In this document: piece by piece, positions 1-13,184 of the stretch | Position numbering within the stretch: position 1 is the first letter of the stretch | Layout: every line of letters starts with the position of its first letter | From: Flaccisagitta enflata | Taxonomy: Eukaryota; Chaetognatha; Sagittoidea; Aphragmophora | Assembly: GCA_965153355.1 (NCBI GenBank) | Contig: OZ231126.1 | Span: 51,584,001-51,648,000, forward strand | Length of the DNA: 64,000 nt | Direction: 5' to 3' | Notes under the pieces: generated by a model | Databases searched by the model: none | What the model saw: only the letters and a program-made list of their open reading frames with translations | Told to the model about the DNA's origin: nothing | Program-made: the position numbers and the translations under genes

Positions 1-60
<60 letters not shown>

Positions 61-106
61 ATGAATGAATGAATGAATGAATGAATGAATGAATGAATGA
101 ATGAAA

Positions 107-150
<44 letters not shown>

Positions 151-169
151 CAAGCAAGCAAGCAAGCAT

Positions 170-226
<57 letters not shown>

Positions 227-230
227 AAAG
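1..230. repeat. Compound tetranucleotide microsatellite
   Basis: Four adjoining tetranucleotide blocks run (AAAG)n, (AATG)n, (AAAG)n and (AAGC)n. Neighbouring blocks differ by one base in the unit, as expected if point mutations in an AAAG tract were themselves expanded by slippage. The array probably continues beyond the window start. Confidence 0.95.
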
Positions 231-342
231 AAAAATAAACATGAAAGAAAGATGAAAAGTAAAGAAAGACAGAATTAGAAAAGTCGCAAAGAAGCCGAAA
301 AATGACGTCATGTGACACGCGACGGGGAGTTAAGATACCGAC

Positions 343-1651
<1,309 letters not shown>

Positions 1652-1904
1652 TGGTTTAAGAGATAAACCAATATGCAATGTGATAAAATGTGGGATGTAC
1701 TAGAGCTGGTTGTGATATAACAGATTCGAAAAGACTGAGACAAAAAGAGACAATGTTGGAAGAAATAATGGGAAAAAATGACAGATTAAAAAACCGAATG
1801 ACTTTTGGGTGGTAGGAAAGGGCAGACTTGGGCCATAAGGCGGGACCACAATGTCTCTGACGCCACAAACATTCGTTTGCCCATGGTCATGGAAAAGGAA
1901 AAGG

Positions 1905-1907
<3 letters not shown>

Positions 1908-1981
<74 letters not shown>
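1908..1981. repeat. (GA)n microsatellite
   Basis: A 74-bp GA tract that grows out of a GGAAAA-rich stretch. The following bases to 2452 are purine-rich unassigned DNA, with a GC-rich alternating patch near 2090-2105. Confidence 0.95.
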
Positions 1982-1986
<5 letters not shown>

Positions 1987-2452
1987 GACAGAAAGAAGCA
2001 GCGATAGCGAGAATTTATAAGCCGGTCTCGCTAACCTAGATGCGAGCGCTCATCGCGGAAACAATTGAGTCGCTTAGATACTAACTCGTGGGCGCGCGCG
2101 TACTTACGAGCCTCATGTCCAAAGGATGGAATTGATGAAGATAGATGAACTGGTACTAAGGGGGAAAAAAGAAAGAAAGCAACGAAGAAAAAAAAAAAGA
2201 AAGAAAAGGTAGAAAGAAAGATAAAGAAGATAAGAAAGGGAACCAAGATCGCTCGCGGACGCACGCACGAACACCCGTGTGCTAAATTACGCGCACGAGA
2301 CATCAAGTTTGCAGTGAGTGAGAAATATATCGCTTGGTCAATCGATCATTAGATTAATAACGATATTGATAAGTGAAGCCAAACAAGCTTACAGTACAGT
2401 ATCATATCAAGGATCAAACTTCTTGAGGGGTAGGCAAAAAAAAAAACAAAAA

Positions 2453-2606
2453 CAAGGCCGTATACACGAGCCGAAGTCGCGTGCGGGTGGGCAGGAGCGG
2501 CGAAAAAGCTAAGAAAAGCTAAGTGTCACCGACAGACCGACAGACAGACGGACAGACAGACGGACAGAGTGGGTTGTAGAGTCGCGTGCACGCGACTAAA
2601 AAAAAA
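2453..2606 (+). mobile_element. Family A element, copy 1
   Basis: Starts CAAGGCCGTATACACG and ends in the hairpin GTCGCGTGCACGCGAC followed by TAAAAA. Between them lie a GCGTGCGGGTGGGCAGG block and a run of GACC/GACA/GGAC tetranucleotides, then a GTTGTAGA motif just before the hairpin. This order of parts defines family A throughout the window. No open frame spans the element. I infer a non-autonomous transposon; the 3' hairpin, the (GTCY)n core and the A-run junctions resemble mini-me/DINE (Helentron-associated) elements. Confidence 0.8.
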
Positions 2607-2727
2607 TCGATATTAACCAATCGAATTTCTTGTCATGATGCTAATTATGGCGACTCACCACTATGTAGGTTCGAGAATCAAAGTATCCAATCCGCCGCTA
2701 TCGTTACGTAGCAATACCTTTGCTTAA

Positions 2728-2880
2728 CAAGGCCGGATACACAGCAATCCAGTCGCGGATGGTTGGACAGGAGCAGTAATGTGAAAACCGCTCAGAATAC
2801 AAAAATGTGACGGACCGACATACCGACCGACCTACCGACCGACACAGCAAGGTGTAGAGTCGCGTGTCCGCGACTAAAAA
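2728..2880 (+). mobile_element. Family A element, copy 2 (subtype A2)
   Basis: CAAGGCCGGATACACAGCAA start and a terminal hairpin GTCGCGTGTCCGCGAC plus TAAAAA. Subtype A2 differs from copy 1 by CAATCCAGTCGCGGA near the start, an AAAACCGCTC motif in the middle, and a shorter tetranucleotide core. Confidence 0.8.
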
Positions 2881-3071
2881 CATCGACAGGGCCTATGAGT
2901 ACTACTCATTGAGTAGTAGCGTCGGTATGACAAAAAGTGTAGGGAAAACTACGGCAGCTAGGGAATAACATTTTTCCCATCAATGTTGAAACAACATTGC
3001 CCTTACAAAAGGAGCCAGGATTCTCCAATTTACAATTTATTACTTACGCATTAGGTTTAAAAGCATGCGAC
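2881..3071. other. Unassigned spacer
   Basis: Unique-looking DNA with a short imperfect palindrome around GTACTACTCATTGAGTAGTA (2898-2917). No gene signal. Confidence 0.4.
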
Positions 3072-3466
3072 TAAAAAAAAAGACGCACTTTTGAATGACT
3101 AATTTTGCCCTTGAATCTAAAAAAAATTCATTAAAATCTTAGGTCATTTTAAAGCCCTTTAAAAGTACTTTCATTTGGCGCCAATCTGGTGTTGCCGTCT
3201 CTTTTCGTTTAGACATGGCATTGGTTTGAATGAAAACATTGCCCATTTCTGTTTCGCAATTCCTATGTAAAAATGCATTTTCATGAATTAGTGCTTCTCT
3301 TTGCAGGGCTATAGCTTCTAAACCGTTTGACATACAGAGCTGGGATTGGTCTAGATTGAAAGAAAATTTAAAAATCTTTCAAAATGTTGTTTCTTAAAAA
3401 TAGATAAAATTAATTTTTATATCTATATTATCAATTATTAAATAGGCGCGTCTTTTTTTCTGATCC
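3072..3466. mobile_element. Candidate TIR element, type unclear
   Basis: The left edge reads AAAAAAAAAGACGCAC and the right edge GCGCGTCTTTTTTTCTG, an inverted repeat of about 15 bp. Inside is the motif ATTTGGCGCCAA (3175-3186), shared with the elements at 17.3 kb and 58.5 kb. The minus-strand 64-codon frame here looks fortuitous. Boundaries are tentative because the ends are A/T runs. Confidence 0.4.
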
Positions 3467-4010
3467 AAGTAGTACCCTATTTCAAACCACGGTCGTTTCT
3501 TTCGCTGACTGTTTAGTCAGACCATCGTCGATACAAACTGCCTGTCGCGCTCATTTGATCGCGTGAATGTGGAAACAGATGCGTAATGTTGAGTGGGTGA
3601 CACGCCCACTGGCGGTTACAGACGACCAAAGGCGGCTGCGGGCGGTTTCAGCCTTCAGGCGGCTAGACAGGCCGACACCGCAATCGTACTTGAAAGCGCG
3701 CAAGCGCGTGTGCTGTGTGCTTACATCAAACGTGTGAATGGGTAAAGCCGTGGTCTACGGCGTAGATGATTCTTTCTTTTTTTTTTTACGCGTTTTTGCG
3801 TTAGATCGTGGATGAGACCCGAGACCATCAATGAAACACGAAATTTGAGAGTGACGCGTCACGCGTGGTTGTAATCATCCAGAGTGTGAGCGTCAACGCG
3901 TCGTCAAGATCGTGATCGTGAGAATGATGGATTAACTCGACATGGACGTGGACGTGGCTCCGGGTTGAAGTCGTTCTTAATCAATTCTCTCACATTGAAG
4001 ATTACATTTT
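3467..4010. other. Unassigned, moderately GC-rich sequence
   Basis: Contains GGCGG-rich stretches (3610-3670), alternating CGCG words and several ACGCGT-like motifs, more GC than the neighbourhood. No reading frame longer than about 60 codons and no recognisable repeat end. Confidence 0.4.
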
Positions 4011-4209
4011 TAAGTCGCGTGCACGCGACTCTATAACCCGCTATGTCGGTCCGTCGGTCTGTCCGTCCATCCGTCCATCCCCGTTCGTTTTTTTAGGGTT
4101 TACCAGTGGTTTTTGCATTACCGCTCCTTGCCAATAGCTTGGGTTAGCCTTTTCATCACTGCCCCTGCCCACCCGCACGCGACTTAGGTAGCCGTGTATC
4201 CGGCCTTGT
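4011..4209 (-). mobile_element. Family A element, copy 3
   Basis: Reverse copy: AAGTCGCGTGCACGCGACTC at the left, GTCC/GTCG/GTCT tetranucleotides next, and GTAGCCGTGTATCCGGCCTT at the right. A second internal block with TTGCCAATAGC is longer than in copy 1. Confidence 0.8.
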
Positions 4210-4335
4210 TATCTTCGTGGATGATGAAAAGGGGGACCTGAATCTTGATTTAATCTTGCACAAAGAAAAAAAAAGAGGAGAAAAAAGAAACTTAGAAGCG
4301 TTTGGCTTTAGGCTTCTTTATGTAGATCTTCGATC

Positions 4336-4540
4336 AAAGGTGCGCTTGGATGAGTGGGAGATGCAAAAAGATTCGAGAGGATGCGGAACTCTCCATGCTA
4401 CAGGTTTGCAACCACGTGCCTCGTAAATCATGCTAAAGCAAAGGTGCGCTTGGATGAGTGGAAGATGCGAAAAGATGCGGTACTCTCCATGCGGAACTCT
4501 CCATGCGGGCAGATGCGAAAATAACCGGTAGTCTGCAACT
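4336..4540. repeat. Tandem duplication of about 104 bp
   Basis: AAAGGTGCGCTTGGATGAGT occurs at about 4338 and again at 4441, each followed by a variant of GAGATGCAAAAAGAT and then by GCGGAACTCTCCATGC. The second unit contains an extra copy of the last motif. Confidence 0.7.
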
Positions 4541-4692
4541 TACAGACGCGTTGAAGATAAATGTGACATGGTGGAGATGAACGACGCGTTGGTAATTGTT
4601 CTGTAAGTAACCATGGAAATATCACGTGCTAACCAAATGATGAACCACATTATCTATCACGTGATGACCAAAACGTCAACCACGTGATACGC

Positions 4693-5201
4693 TTGGGTGC
4701 TTCACATAGCAAAAGTTCGTAGCATCCCTTCACCCTACTGGGGTAATGTAGAGGAGCAAAAATCATGAAGATGACTATTTTCTTTTTTTCAAAATTCCTT
4801 TATCTTCCGTTTTTGTTTTGGCTCTAAAGTTTCCACAGATTTCCTAGAATTCAGCAAAATCCTACATAGTTTTGTTACAAAAACGATGATTATTTGTTTT
4901 AGAAAATTAAGATTTTTGTAAAAAATAAACTAAAACATCAGAGCATAAGCTATGGAAGATCTATTGAAAAGGCAGATTAATAATTCAATGAAGAGTAAAA
5001 ATTTGTAAAAGCTAATTCAAAGAATATCAGCATCTTGTTTTATGCCACTGCATTATGCAAATTAGGTCCTCAAAAATAGTTTTCTAAAAAATGAATAATT
5101 TTTGATAAAAGAAAAATGGTAAAAATCTTAAAATTAGCCATTCCGCATTAGGTAAAGAGGGTGAAAAGAAGTAACCAACTTTTGCTATGTGAAGCACCCA
5201 A
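4693..5201. mobile_element. Mutator-like MITE (Q) with 9-bp target duplication
   Basis: Inverted ends read TTGGGTGCTTCACATAGCAA at the left and its exact complement at the right; about 25 bp match. The element is flanked by GTGATACGC at 4684-4692 and again at 5202-5210. A 9-bp TSD is characteristic of the Mutator superfamily. The 509-bp interior is AT-rich and codes for nothing, so the copy is non-autonomous. The perfect TSD and near-perfect TIRs suggest recent insertion. Confidence 0.8.
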
Positions 5202-5210
5202 GTGATACGC

Positions 5211-5599
5211 GCGCGAGCGTCGATTATCTCTTTGATAGGTGGAAGATTAAGGACGGAGAATCTTCACCGAATTGCGAACCCATTTACGGGCCCGTACAAA
5301 GAGAAAGATAGAGAAGAGGGAAATACAAAGAAAGATATAGAAAAAAGAGAGAGGCTTTTTACAGTCGTCAACGCACACACAGTCATGCAAATGAGGCGAT
5401 AGGGATTGAGCCGATAGAGCCGATAGAGCCAATCTTTATTGCATTGAGCCGGATTTTGCGAGAGGTCGCGTCGGATTGAAAGAAGAGCGACCCAAAAGTA
5501 TCGCATCAACGCATCAAAGAGAAGATGCTCGAATCGCGGAGATAAAGTCAATGAGATGGAAGAAGTCAAGCGGAAGCAGGAAATAGAAGGGGAAAAAGG
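5211..5599. other. Unassigned sequence
   Basis: No gene signal. A short 10-bp repeat of type GAGCCGATA occurs three times at 5407-5430. Confidence 0.4.
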
Positions 5600-5717
5600 A
5601 GAAGAAGAAGAAGAAGAAGAAGAAGAAGAAGAAGAAGAAGAAGAAGAAGAAGAAGAAGAAAAAGAAGAAAAAGAAGAAAAAGAAGAAAAAGAAGAAGAAA
5701 AAGAAAAGGAAAAGACG
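5600..5717. repeat. (GAA)n grading into (GAAAAA)n
   Basis: Pure GAA to about 5660, then hexamer-like GAAGAAAAA units. The open frame is poly-Glu/Lys and not credible as a gene. Confidence 0.95.
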
Positions 5718-5818
5718 GTGAAGGAGAATAAGGAGTAGAAGGAGACAGATGCAGAAACAGTATGAAATGGAGAAAACGAAAGTGTCTTAAGTTATAAAGA
5801 GACGTGGAGAAAGAAAAA

Positions 5819-6015
5819 CAAGGCCGGATATACGGCTACCGAAGTCGCGTGCGGGGAGGCAGGGGCCATATTTGAGGTCACCAGACCATTTTGGCAGAAG
5901 CAGTGAGGTCAAAGAAATAAAATCATAAAAAAAGTAAAGTGTGACCGACCAACCAACCGACCGACCGACCGACGGACAAAGCGGGTTGTAGAGCCGCGTG
6001 CACGCGACTAAAAAA
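5819..6015 (+). mobile_element. Family A element, copy 4
   Basis: CAAGGCCGGATATACGGCTA start, GGGGCCATATTTGAGGTCA block, AAAAAAAGTAAAGTGTGACC box, GACC core and the GTGCACGCGACTAAAAAA end. One of the fullest A1-type copies; the AAAAGTAAAGTGTGAC box is the place where B elements sit in three other copies. Confidence 0.85.
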
Positions 6016-6617
6016 GGGCGAAAATTGTCACAGCAGGTTTGGAATAAGTGGAGCCAGAATAGGTTAGTAGGTGTACGCATCAAAATGACACATGAAAATG
6101 GGGTTTGGGATATACTAATCGATTCTTTCGAAAAAAGAAACGAACACTTCCTCCCCCCCCAAAAAAAAAATATATATTCTGTTTGCATTCATGAGCTTTT
6201 TTATTCTATACTTGAAACCACTAAATGGAGCTAAGATCTAGAAGCTTAAACCCTATGAAAGTTTATCGCTCAAGGTGTCTCATTTTTCTTTTGTTTTTCA
6301 TCATCAACGTTTTTTGTTGTTGTCATTGTCATCATCCTCGCCCACCTCCTGTTGTCATTGACGTCGCCATTGCGCCGTTAAACGGTGACAGACTCTTCAT
6401 CTCATGTCAAGTATGATGGATTATGATGGAAAATAGGAAGCGCTCTAAACGCGGTGGACGAACTCCAATATATTCATTCATCTTTATAGACTCCGAGCTC
6501 AGTTGGTAAACAACACGAACAAAAGAAGAAGAAAAAAAAAAGAAGCTTATGTCACAATCATGATTCCACAAACGTCTTGAGAGAGAGAGAGAGAAAAAAA
6601 AATGATAGAAAAGGAAG
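6016..6617. other. Unassigned sequence
   Basis: Contains a C9-A9 run (6154-6170) and purine-rich stretches. The 63-78 codon frames on the plus strand show no recognisable domain. Confidence 0.4.
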
Positions 6618-6847
6618 CAAGGCCGGATACACGGCTACCCCAGTCGCGTGCGGGTAGGCAGGGGCAATAATTGAGGTCAGTGGAACATTTGGGCAGGAGC
6701 AATAAGGCCAAAACCCCCATTTACGCCGAAAAAGTAAAGTGTGACGGACGGACGGACGGACGGACGGACGGACGGACGGACGGACGGACCGACGGACGGA
6801 CCGACCGACAAAGCGGGGTGTAAAGTCGCGTAGCACGCGACTAAAAA
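6618..6847 (+). mobile_element. Family A element, copy 5
   Basis: Typical A1 copy with an unusually clean core, about ten GGAC units at 6745-6790, followed by GCGGGGTGTAAAGTCGCG and the TAGCACGCGACTAAAAAA end. Confidence 0.85.
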
Positions 6848-7025
6848 ATAGAATAAAATATATCGAGAGTTGACGTCACAAAGGAAGAAAGATGAAATAA
6901 GGACGACATTCATCAAACGGTTATTCGATTTTATACAGAATAAAGAAGAGAGCGGGAGGAAAAAAACGCGCTATTGAAGATTGGGCACTAAAGAGTAAAA
7001 AAAAGAAGAGAGAGAAAGCAGAAAA

Positions 7026-7033
<8 letters not shown>

Positions 7034-7116
<83 letters not shown>
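7034..7116. repeat. (GA)n microsatellite
   Basis: 83 bp of GA that follows an A13 run. Confidence 0.95.
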
Positions 7117-7119
<3 letters not shown>

Positions 7120-7484
7120 CTAAAGACCGACAAAGACGATTCATGAGGAATAAATAAATAAACGTTTCCCGAAGTAAATATATGTCATAGAAATGATCAA
7201 AAAGAGGAGAGTGAAAAAAATATGAGCGTCAAATCTTTTGCAGTTTAGTCACGTTTGTTCGTCTCTCTTGGCAGTGCAAAAGATAGAGATGCACATCACC
7301 GAGTGCAGCGTCTTGTAATGACTTGAAGAAGAAGGTACTACGCGAATAAACAAAAAAGCCTCACCCTTTTGTAAGTGACTGAAAGAGAAATTTTTTTGTT
7401 CAACTGATTTTAAAGATTTTCTACACCAATCCCAGGTCAGTATCTCAAGCTGTTTAGAAGTTAGAGCTTGTCAGAGCGAACCTC
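7117..7484. other. Unassigned sequence
   Basis: No gene, inverted repeat or known motif seen. Confidence 0.4.
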
Positions 7485-7872
7485 TTTTTTAGTCGCGTGC
7501 TACGCGACTCTACACCCCGCTTTGTCGGTCCGTCCGTCGGTCCGTCGGTCCGTCGGTCCGTTGGTCCATCGGTCCGTTGGTCCGTTGGCCCATCTGTCAC
7601 ACTTTACTTTTTCATTATACTTTAAGTCAGTTTTAGTCATTTTAAGTCATTCTAAGTCATACTAAGTCATTCTAAGACATTCCAAGTCATTCTAAGTCAT
7701 ATTACGCTACATTGAGTCACTTAAGTAAATTAGGTCAATATGGTTGTTAAACTCATTTTTAGTCTTTTTAATTGATTTCAAGTAATCTTAAGTCATTTTA
7801 AGTCATCTTGAATCGTTTAGAGTCATCTTAAGTTATTTATGTCCCGCACGCGACTTATAGGTTTTGGCCTTG
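7485..7872 (-). mobile_element. Family A element, copy 6, with expanded interior
   Basis: TTTTTAGTCGCGTGCTACGC at the left and GCACGCGACTTATAGG then GGCCTTG at the right. The interior has gained a degenerate tandem array with an 11-bp unit near TTCTAAGTCAT (7622-7840), making it about 150 bp longer than other copies. Confidence 0.8.
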
Positions 7873-8118
7873 TTTTTGAAAAATGCTTATTTATGATAGG
7901 ATTGCAAAACTGAAAATGGCAATGTTTTTACTCTTCTTTATGCCATTTTTAATCTTATAAAGCTAGATTGGAGATACCAGATTGGAGATACCAGATTGGA
8001 GCCAAATTAAAGTTCTCTTTGAGAGCTTAAAAATAGTCTAAGATGAAGACAATGAACAGAAAGATGAAGCAAAGGAGGAAGTAGAAGAGGGTTAGAAAAT
8101 AGATACCATGAACTGATG
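7873..8118. other. Unassigned spacer with an 18-bp tandem motif
   Basis: ACCAGATTGGAGAT is repeated in tandem at about 7962-8000. Nothing else recognisable. Confidence 0.4.
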
Positions 8119-8420
<302 letters not shown>

Positions 8421-8595
8421 TGAGATGAAAGAGATATGAGAAGCCATTGAAAGACAAATCGAGGATGAAAAGAGTCGAGAGTCGCCTTGAGAGTCACCAA
8501 TTCAAACTTGTATGGAAAATCATTAATAAAGCAAAGCCTTGAAAAGAAAGGCGAAGAAACAAGGCTACTTTTGAATCAAGGGAAAGAGGGAAAGA

Positions 8596-8778
<183 letters not shown>

Positions 8779-8956
8779 CAATTCCATGGTAGGATAACTA
8801 GCAATGGGTTACAATAACGTCACGGAAGGGTAAGCAGGGGCGCATATCCCCCTTCTTTCTACATGCACACATACACACATAATTCAAAATGCTCGTTTTC
8901 ACACTTTCCAACTCAAGTGTGACCAACGGTAGGAGAAACAGAAAAAGCCACTTGTA

Positions 8957-9128
8957 GTCGAGGCTGAGAGGTCTGATGGGGGGGGGGGGACAAACAAAAG
9001 TCCCCCTGTGCTCTTCAGGACTTCGTCACTTTCGGGGCCGCTGCCCAAAAAGTAAAATGTTACCAGCCAACCGACCAACCCACCGACCGGCCGACCGACG
9101 GACAAAGTGGGGTGTAGAGTCGCGACTG
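8957..9128 (+). mobile_element. B element 3' end joined to a family A 3' end
   Basis: GAGGCTGAGAGGTCTGATGG through GGGGCCGCTGCCC (to about 9048) is the 3' half of a B element; AAAAAGTAAAATGTTACC, a GACC core and GTGTAGAGTCGCGACTGAAAA follow as the 3' half of a family A copy. The same junction occurs at 50683 (reversed) and at 56986. The 5' parts are missing or unrecognisable. Confidence 0.7.
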
Positions 9129-9656
9129 AAAATGAGGGGGGGAGAGGGGGATGAGAAAGGAACCAGACGGGTTATAAAGGTTGTTAACCCATATGATATG
9201 CTTTTGGCATCTGAGTTAAAAAAAGACACAATGATGGAGAGAGAAAAAAAATTGTTTTAATTGGCCTTAAGGCTTAATCACAAGTAAGAGGCGAGAGGAG
9301 CGATAAATAATAAAGCGTGAAAACATTGATACAAAATAAGACAGCAGATGACAATAAGTTAAGCCTGAGGTCAAATGTGGAACTAGGAAAATGAGAAAAC
9401 TCAGAGAAGAGGGCAAAAGTGATGATAAAATGCGGATAAAAAGAAAAAAAAAGAATATAATCATGGAAATTGCAATAAAAAGACCACCAACATATCAACA
9501 AACGAAACTCACTGCTGCATATTGTTTAAAAAGGTACACACTATTCAGCACCAATTGGGAATGATATTCTCAAATTCTTAGTATCATAAATGCTTTAAAC
9601 ACAAACAGACGTCGATTGACATCTAGCTATCTATATCTAGTCAAGTGCAAGTTTAA
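9129..9656. other. Unassigned sequence
   Basis: No gene, inverted repeat or clear tandem array; AT-rich with purine bias on the plus strand. Confidence 0.4.
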
Positions 9657-9808
9657 AAAGGCCGTTTACACTCCCCCCAGTGCAGTGGCGGAGGGTAGGC
9701 AGAGGTATTAATGCAGAAACCACTCACAGTTAAACAATATTTAGGATGGAGGGACCGGCTGACCGACCGACACGGCAACGTCTAGAGTCCTGTGTCCGCG
9801 ACCAAAAA
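9657..9808 (+). mobile_element. Family A element, copy 8, diverged A2
   Basis: AAGGCCGTTTACACTCC start, GGCAGAGGTATTAATGCAGA middle, ACCGACCGACACGGCAACG core and GTGTCCGCGACCAAAAA end. The left hairpin arm has mutated to GTCCTG, so this is an older copy. Confidence 0.7.
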
Positions 9809-10014
9809 CTTCATCTGAGAGGGTATCCATCTACTTTTGTTTTCCTCTGTTTTCCTCTGTTACAGACTTGACAATTGTGTCAAACTCTTATCGATTTCAG
9901 TAATGTTCATGCTTGTTGAGATTGTCGAGGTCGTTTCATATATTTGAGAAATATTATGTACACATGTCTGAAGAGGCGACAACGCTATCCACAAGCATGC
10001 AATTTGTGACTTTA

Positions 10015-10617
10015 CTATCTTGCTCAAATTAAGAGTCCTCATAGTAGAATTTAGACATTTATTCTTAAATATTGATTGACAAAATTTGTTTTCTCATGAC
10101 AAAAGTTTATTTTAGTATATTTTGGCATCAACTCCAGCTTTCATAGTATTTGTTGTAGTGTCATATGACTGCATCAATGATTTGCAAGTGACATGTTTCT
10201 CAACTTTTTTTTATCAGATTTTGCCACTCTGAATTTATGGGGAAGACTGCACTGATTCTGTTGTAAAATCTAAACAATTTGAGCAAATGAGCTCTGCTTG
10301 GTGGCAAATGAAAGATCTTTCGAAGCTCTTTACAACGGTCACTGATTTTCCTATGTTTCTATGAATGGTGTATACAGGATATATCAAAATGCAACTGCTA
10401 GAATTTCAAAAGAAGATTTTTACCTCATAAGTCAAGATGAATCATTTTACTCTTTCTACTGTAAAATCTAAACAGATAGAGCTACAAAACTCTGCTTACT
10501 GGCATTTGATCGCATTTTTGCAGGGCTTTCTAATGGTCACTGATTTTCATATGTTTTTAAAAATAATTTGCCCACAATTTAAGAAAACATGGCGGACTCT
10601 TATTTTGAGCAAGATAG
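10015..10617. mobile_element. TA-target MITE (K)
   Basis: Inverted ends CTATCTTGCTCAAATTAAGA (left) and the complement of CTATCTTGCTCAAAATAAGA (right), about 27 bp, each flanked by TA. This is the Tc1/mariner-type arrangement. Two direct internal modules of about 120 bp (10255-10375 and 10450-10570) share GTAAAATCTAAACA at the start and ATGGTCACTGATTTT-like text near the end. Related modules occur in the elements at 34.8-35.5 kb. No transposase frame is seen. Confidence 0.7.
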
Positions 10618-10959
10618 TATATTTTGGTTGATCAGTCAATTGGGAACATAAGAATTGCTTAAAAAACATTTGGGAAATGTTTTGCAATACTGCAGCATTT
10701 AAAGTTTCTGGTCAGAAGTTCTGCGGTTCAGATTAGAAAGGAAACTGTTGTCTGGACTTCGAGACCCAATTATGCACGTATAAAAGTCAAAATAACTGCC
10801 AAGTCATGTTTATCATTATATTGTGAATACTACAGTATAAAACTCAAGGCTTGAGTTCATTTGGTGCAAGTGGTGTTTTGGCGGCAAACAAACATTCTTG
10901 AGGTCCACCAATTGCATTTTGATGCATTTTGACTACTCCATCTTTTTTACATTCTAATA
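10618..10959. other. Unassigned sequence
   Basis: Unique-looking AT-rich DNA, no gene signal. Confidence 0.35.
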
Positions 10960-11270
10960 TGCAGTGAGGGATATTTTTCCACTTGTCATACTACTTGGTA
11001 CCTTGGGTCTGGTGGTCGCATTAAGCTTGACCTCGATTCTATCTTCAAGGGTTGTTGCCTTCGGGTGAATTGTTGAATTTTGGTAAAACATGTAACAATC
11101 ATTTGTCCCTGACTTTTTCTCTGGGAATTTTTGTTTTGGGTTAGAATCAGAATGAATGTCTTCTTAGTTTTATCTATTGGAAAACTAAGAGTGATGCGCG
11201 TAGTAACTACTAAACTAGTCAATATACTTCAGTCTGGGTCTAGCGAGGGATTTTGTTCCACTTGTCATTT
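10960..11270. repeat. Dispersed repeat G, copy 1
   Basis: Shares long stretches, for example GTCGCATTAAGCTTGACCTC, TTGTTGAATTTTGGT and GCGAGGGATTTTGTTCCAC, with 29105-29430. Left edge AGTGAGGGATATTTTTCCAC and right edge GCGAGGGATTTTGTTCCACT are direct, not inverted, copies. The minus-strand frame of 78 codons has a stop in the other copy, so it is probably not a gene. Confidence 0.6.
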
Positions 11271-11459
11271 ATATTCATTTGCATTTTGATAGTTATATCA
11301 TTGACTCCTCAACAAAACTCAACTTTTGCACATCAAGAGAACTTGTTTAAAGAAACAGAGACAGATACTATGATAGAATCGTGAAGAGGAGGGAAGGGCC
11401 CGTTACTGAACATAAGAGGCGTAAATTGAAAAAAAGAGGAGAGCAGAAAAGGAAAAAAA

Positions 11460-12266
<807 letters not shown>

Positions 12267-12406
12267 CAAGGCCGGATACACAGCAATCTACTCGCGGACG
12301 GTTAGGCAGGAGCAGTAACGCAAAAACCGCTCGCAATTTTAGAAATATTTCGGACAGACGGAGCGACCGACGGCAAGGTGTAGAGTCGCTAGTCCGCGAC
12401 TAAAAA
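12267..12406 (+). mobile_element. Family A element, copy 9 (A2)
   Basis: CAAGGCCGGATACACAGCAA start, AAAAACCGCTCGCAATTTTA middle, short GACC core, AGTCCGCGACTAAAAA end. Confidence 0.85.
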
Positions 12407-12910
12407 TGAATATGTTCAACATAAAACAAAAGAAAGAAAACAAACATCGATGGAGAACCCATCCCCCCATTCCACTAAAAAAATATGAATGCATTGAAAA
12501 GGAGAAAAGGAGAAAAAGGAAAAAAAGAAAAAAGAAAAAAAAAAAAAGGAAAAGAACAAAAGAACAAAAGAACAAAAAGATATTTTCTTTTTTTTCAGTC
12601 GAGAGAAAATAGGGTTTCTGATGCGATCCGGCAATGATTTGATTAAATCAACCTCAATTCAAAGTAGTTCTCAATTCTCAAATGTTGGTCTTCGTAAATG
12701 AATTACAAAAAAAGGGGGAAAAAGGGTTTATGCAACGATGAGGGCAAACAAAAGAGTTGAGAGTTGAGTCTTGAGAGGCGGAGAATAAGAAGAGAATGAG
12801 GAGGGCTTTTGGTGGCTGTGGGTGGCCACCAGCCAAGGTAAAAATGTACAATTGGAATAGGATAAAAAGAGTTATGAACAATGGTGCCTACCAAAACCAG
12901 TACAGTACTA
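12407..12910. other. Unassigned sequence
   Basis: A-rich stretch 12475-12580 with GAAAAAGG/GAACAAAA units; otherwise unremarkable. Confidence 0.4.
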
Positions 12911-13087
12911 CAGTTGAACACCGCTTTAACGGACCCGTTTCTAATGGAGTTCCGCCTTCAACAAATGCTAATTCTTGGTCTCTTCAACCCGGTTTATTTT
13001 CATTCTTATATTGGCTATAACAGAATACCGCACATAACAGATGAAATTGTCAGTCCCCTGAAATCCGTTAAAGGCGGGATTTACCTG
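12911..13087. mobile_element. Small pogo/mariner-like MITE (P)
   Basis: Left end TA-CAGTTGAACACCGCTTTA and right end complement TA-CAGGTAAATCCCGCCTTT, both continuing into AACGGA. The TA target and a CAGT(T)GAA...CGCTTTAACGGA-like TIR are typical of pogo/Tigger-type MITEs. It is 177 bp long and non-coding. Confidence 0.65.
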
Positions 13088-13184
13088 TATCACCGCTTCC
13101 GCGGCATTGAACATACAGTTTGACGGGCAGTAGATCAGTCGGTTATCGTCGGTGTTTAAAAACTGTTTATTTGATTTAGATCAG

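Noticed and set aside
2576-2606. Family A terminal hairpin as a rho-independent terminator
   Set aside because: Hairpin plus A-run looks like a terminator in one orientation, but it recurs dozens of times as the end of a mobile repeat in eukaryotic DNA.
10986-11222. 78-codon minus frame as a conserved protein
   Set aside because: The homologous repeat at 29.1 kb has an in-frame stop and indels.
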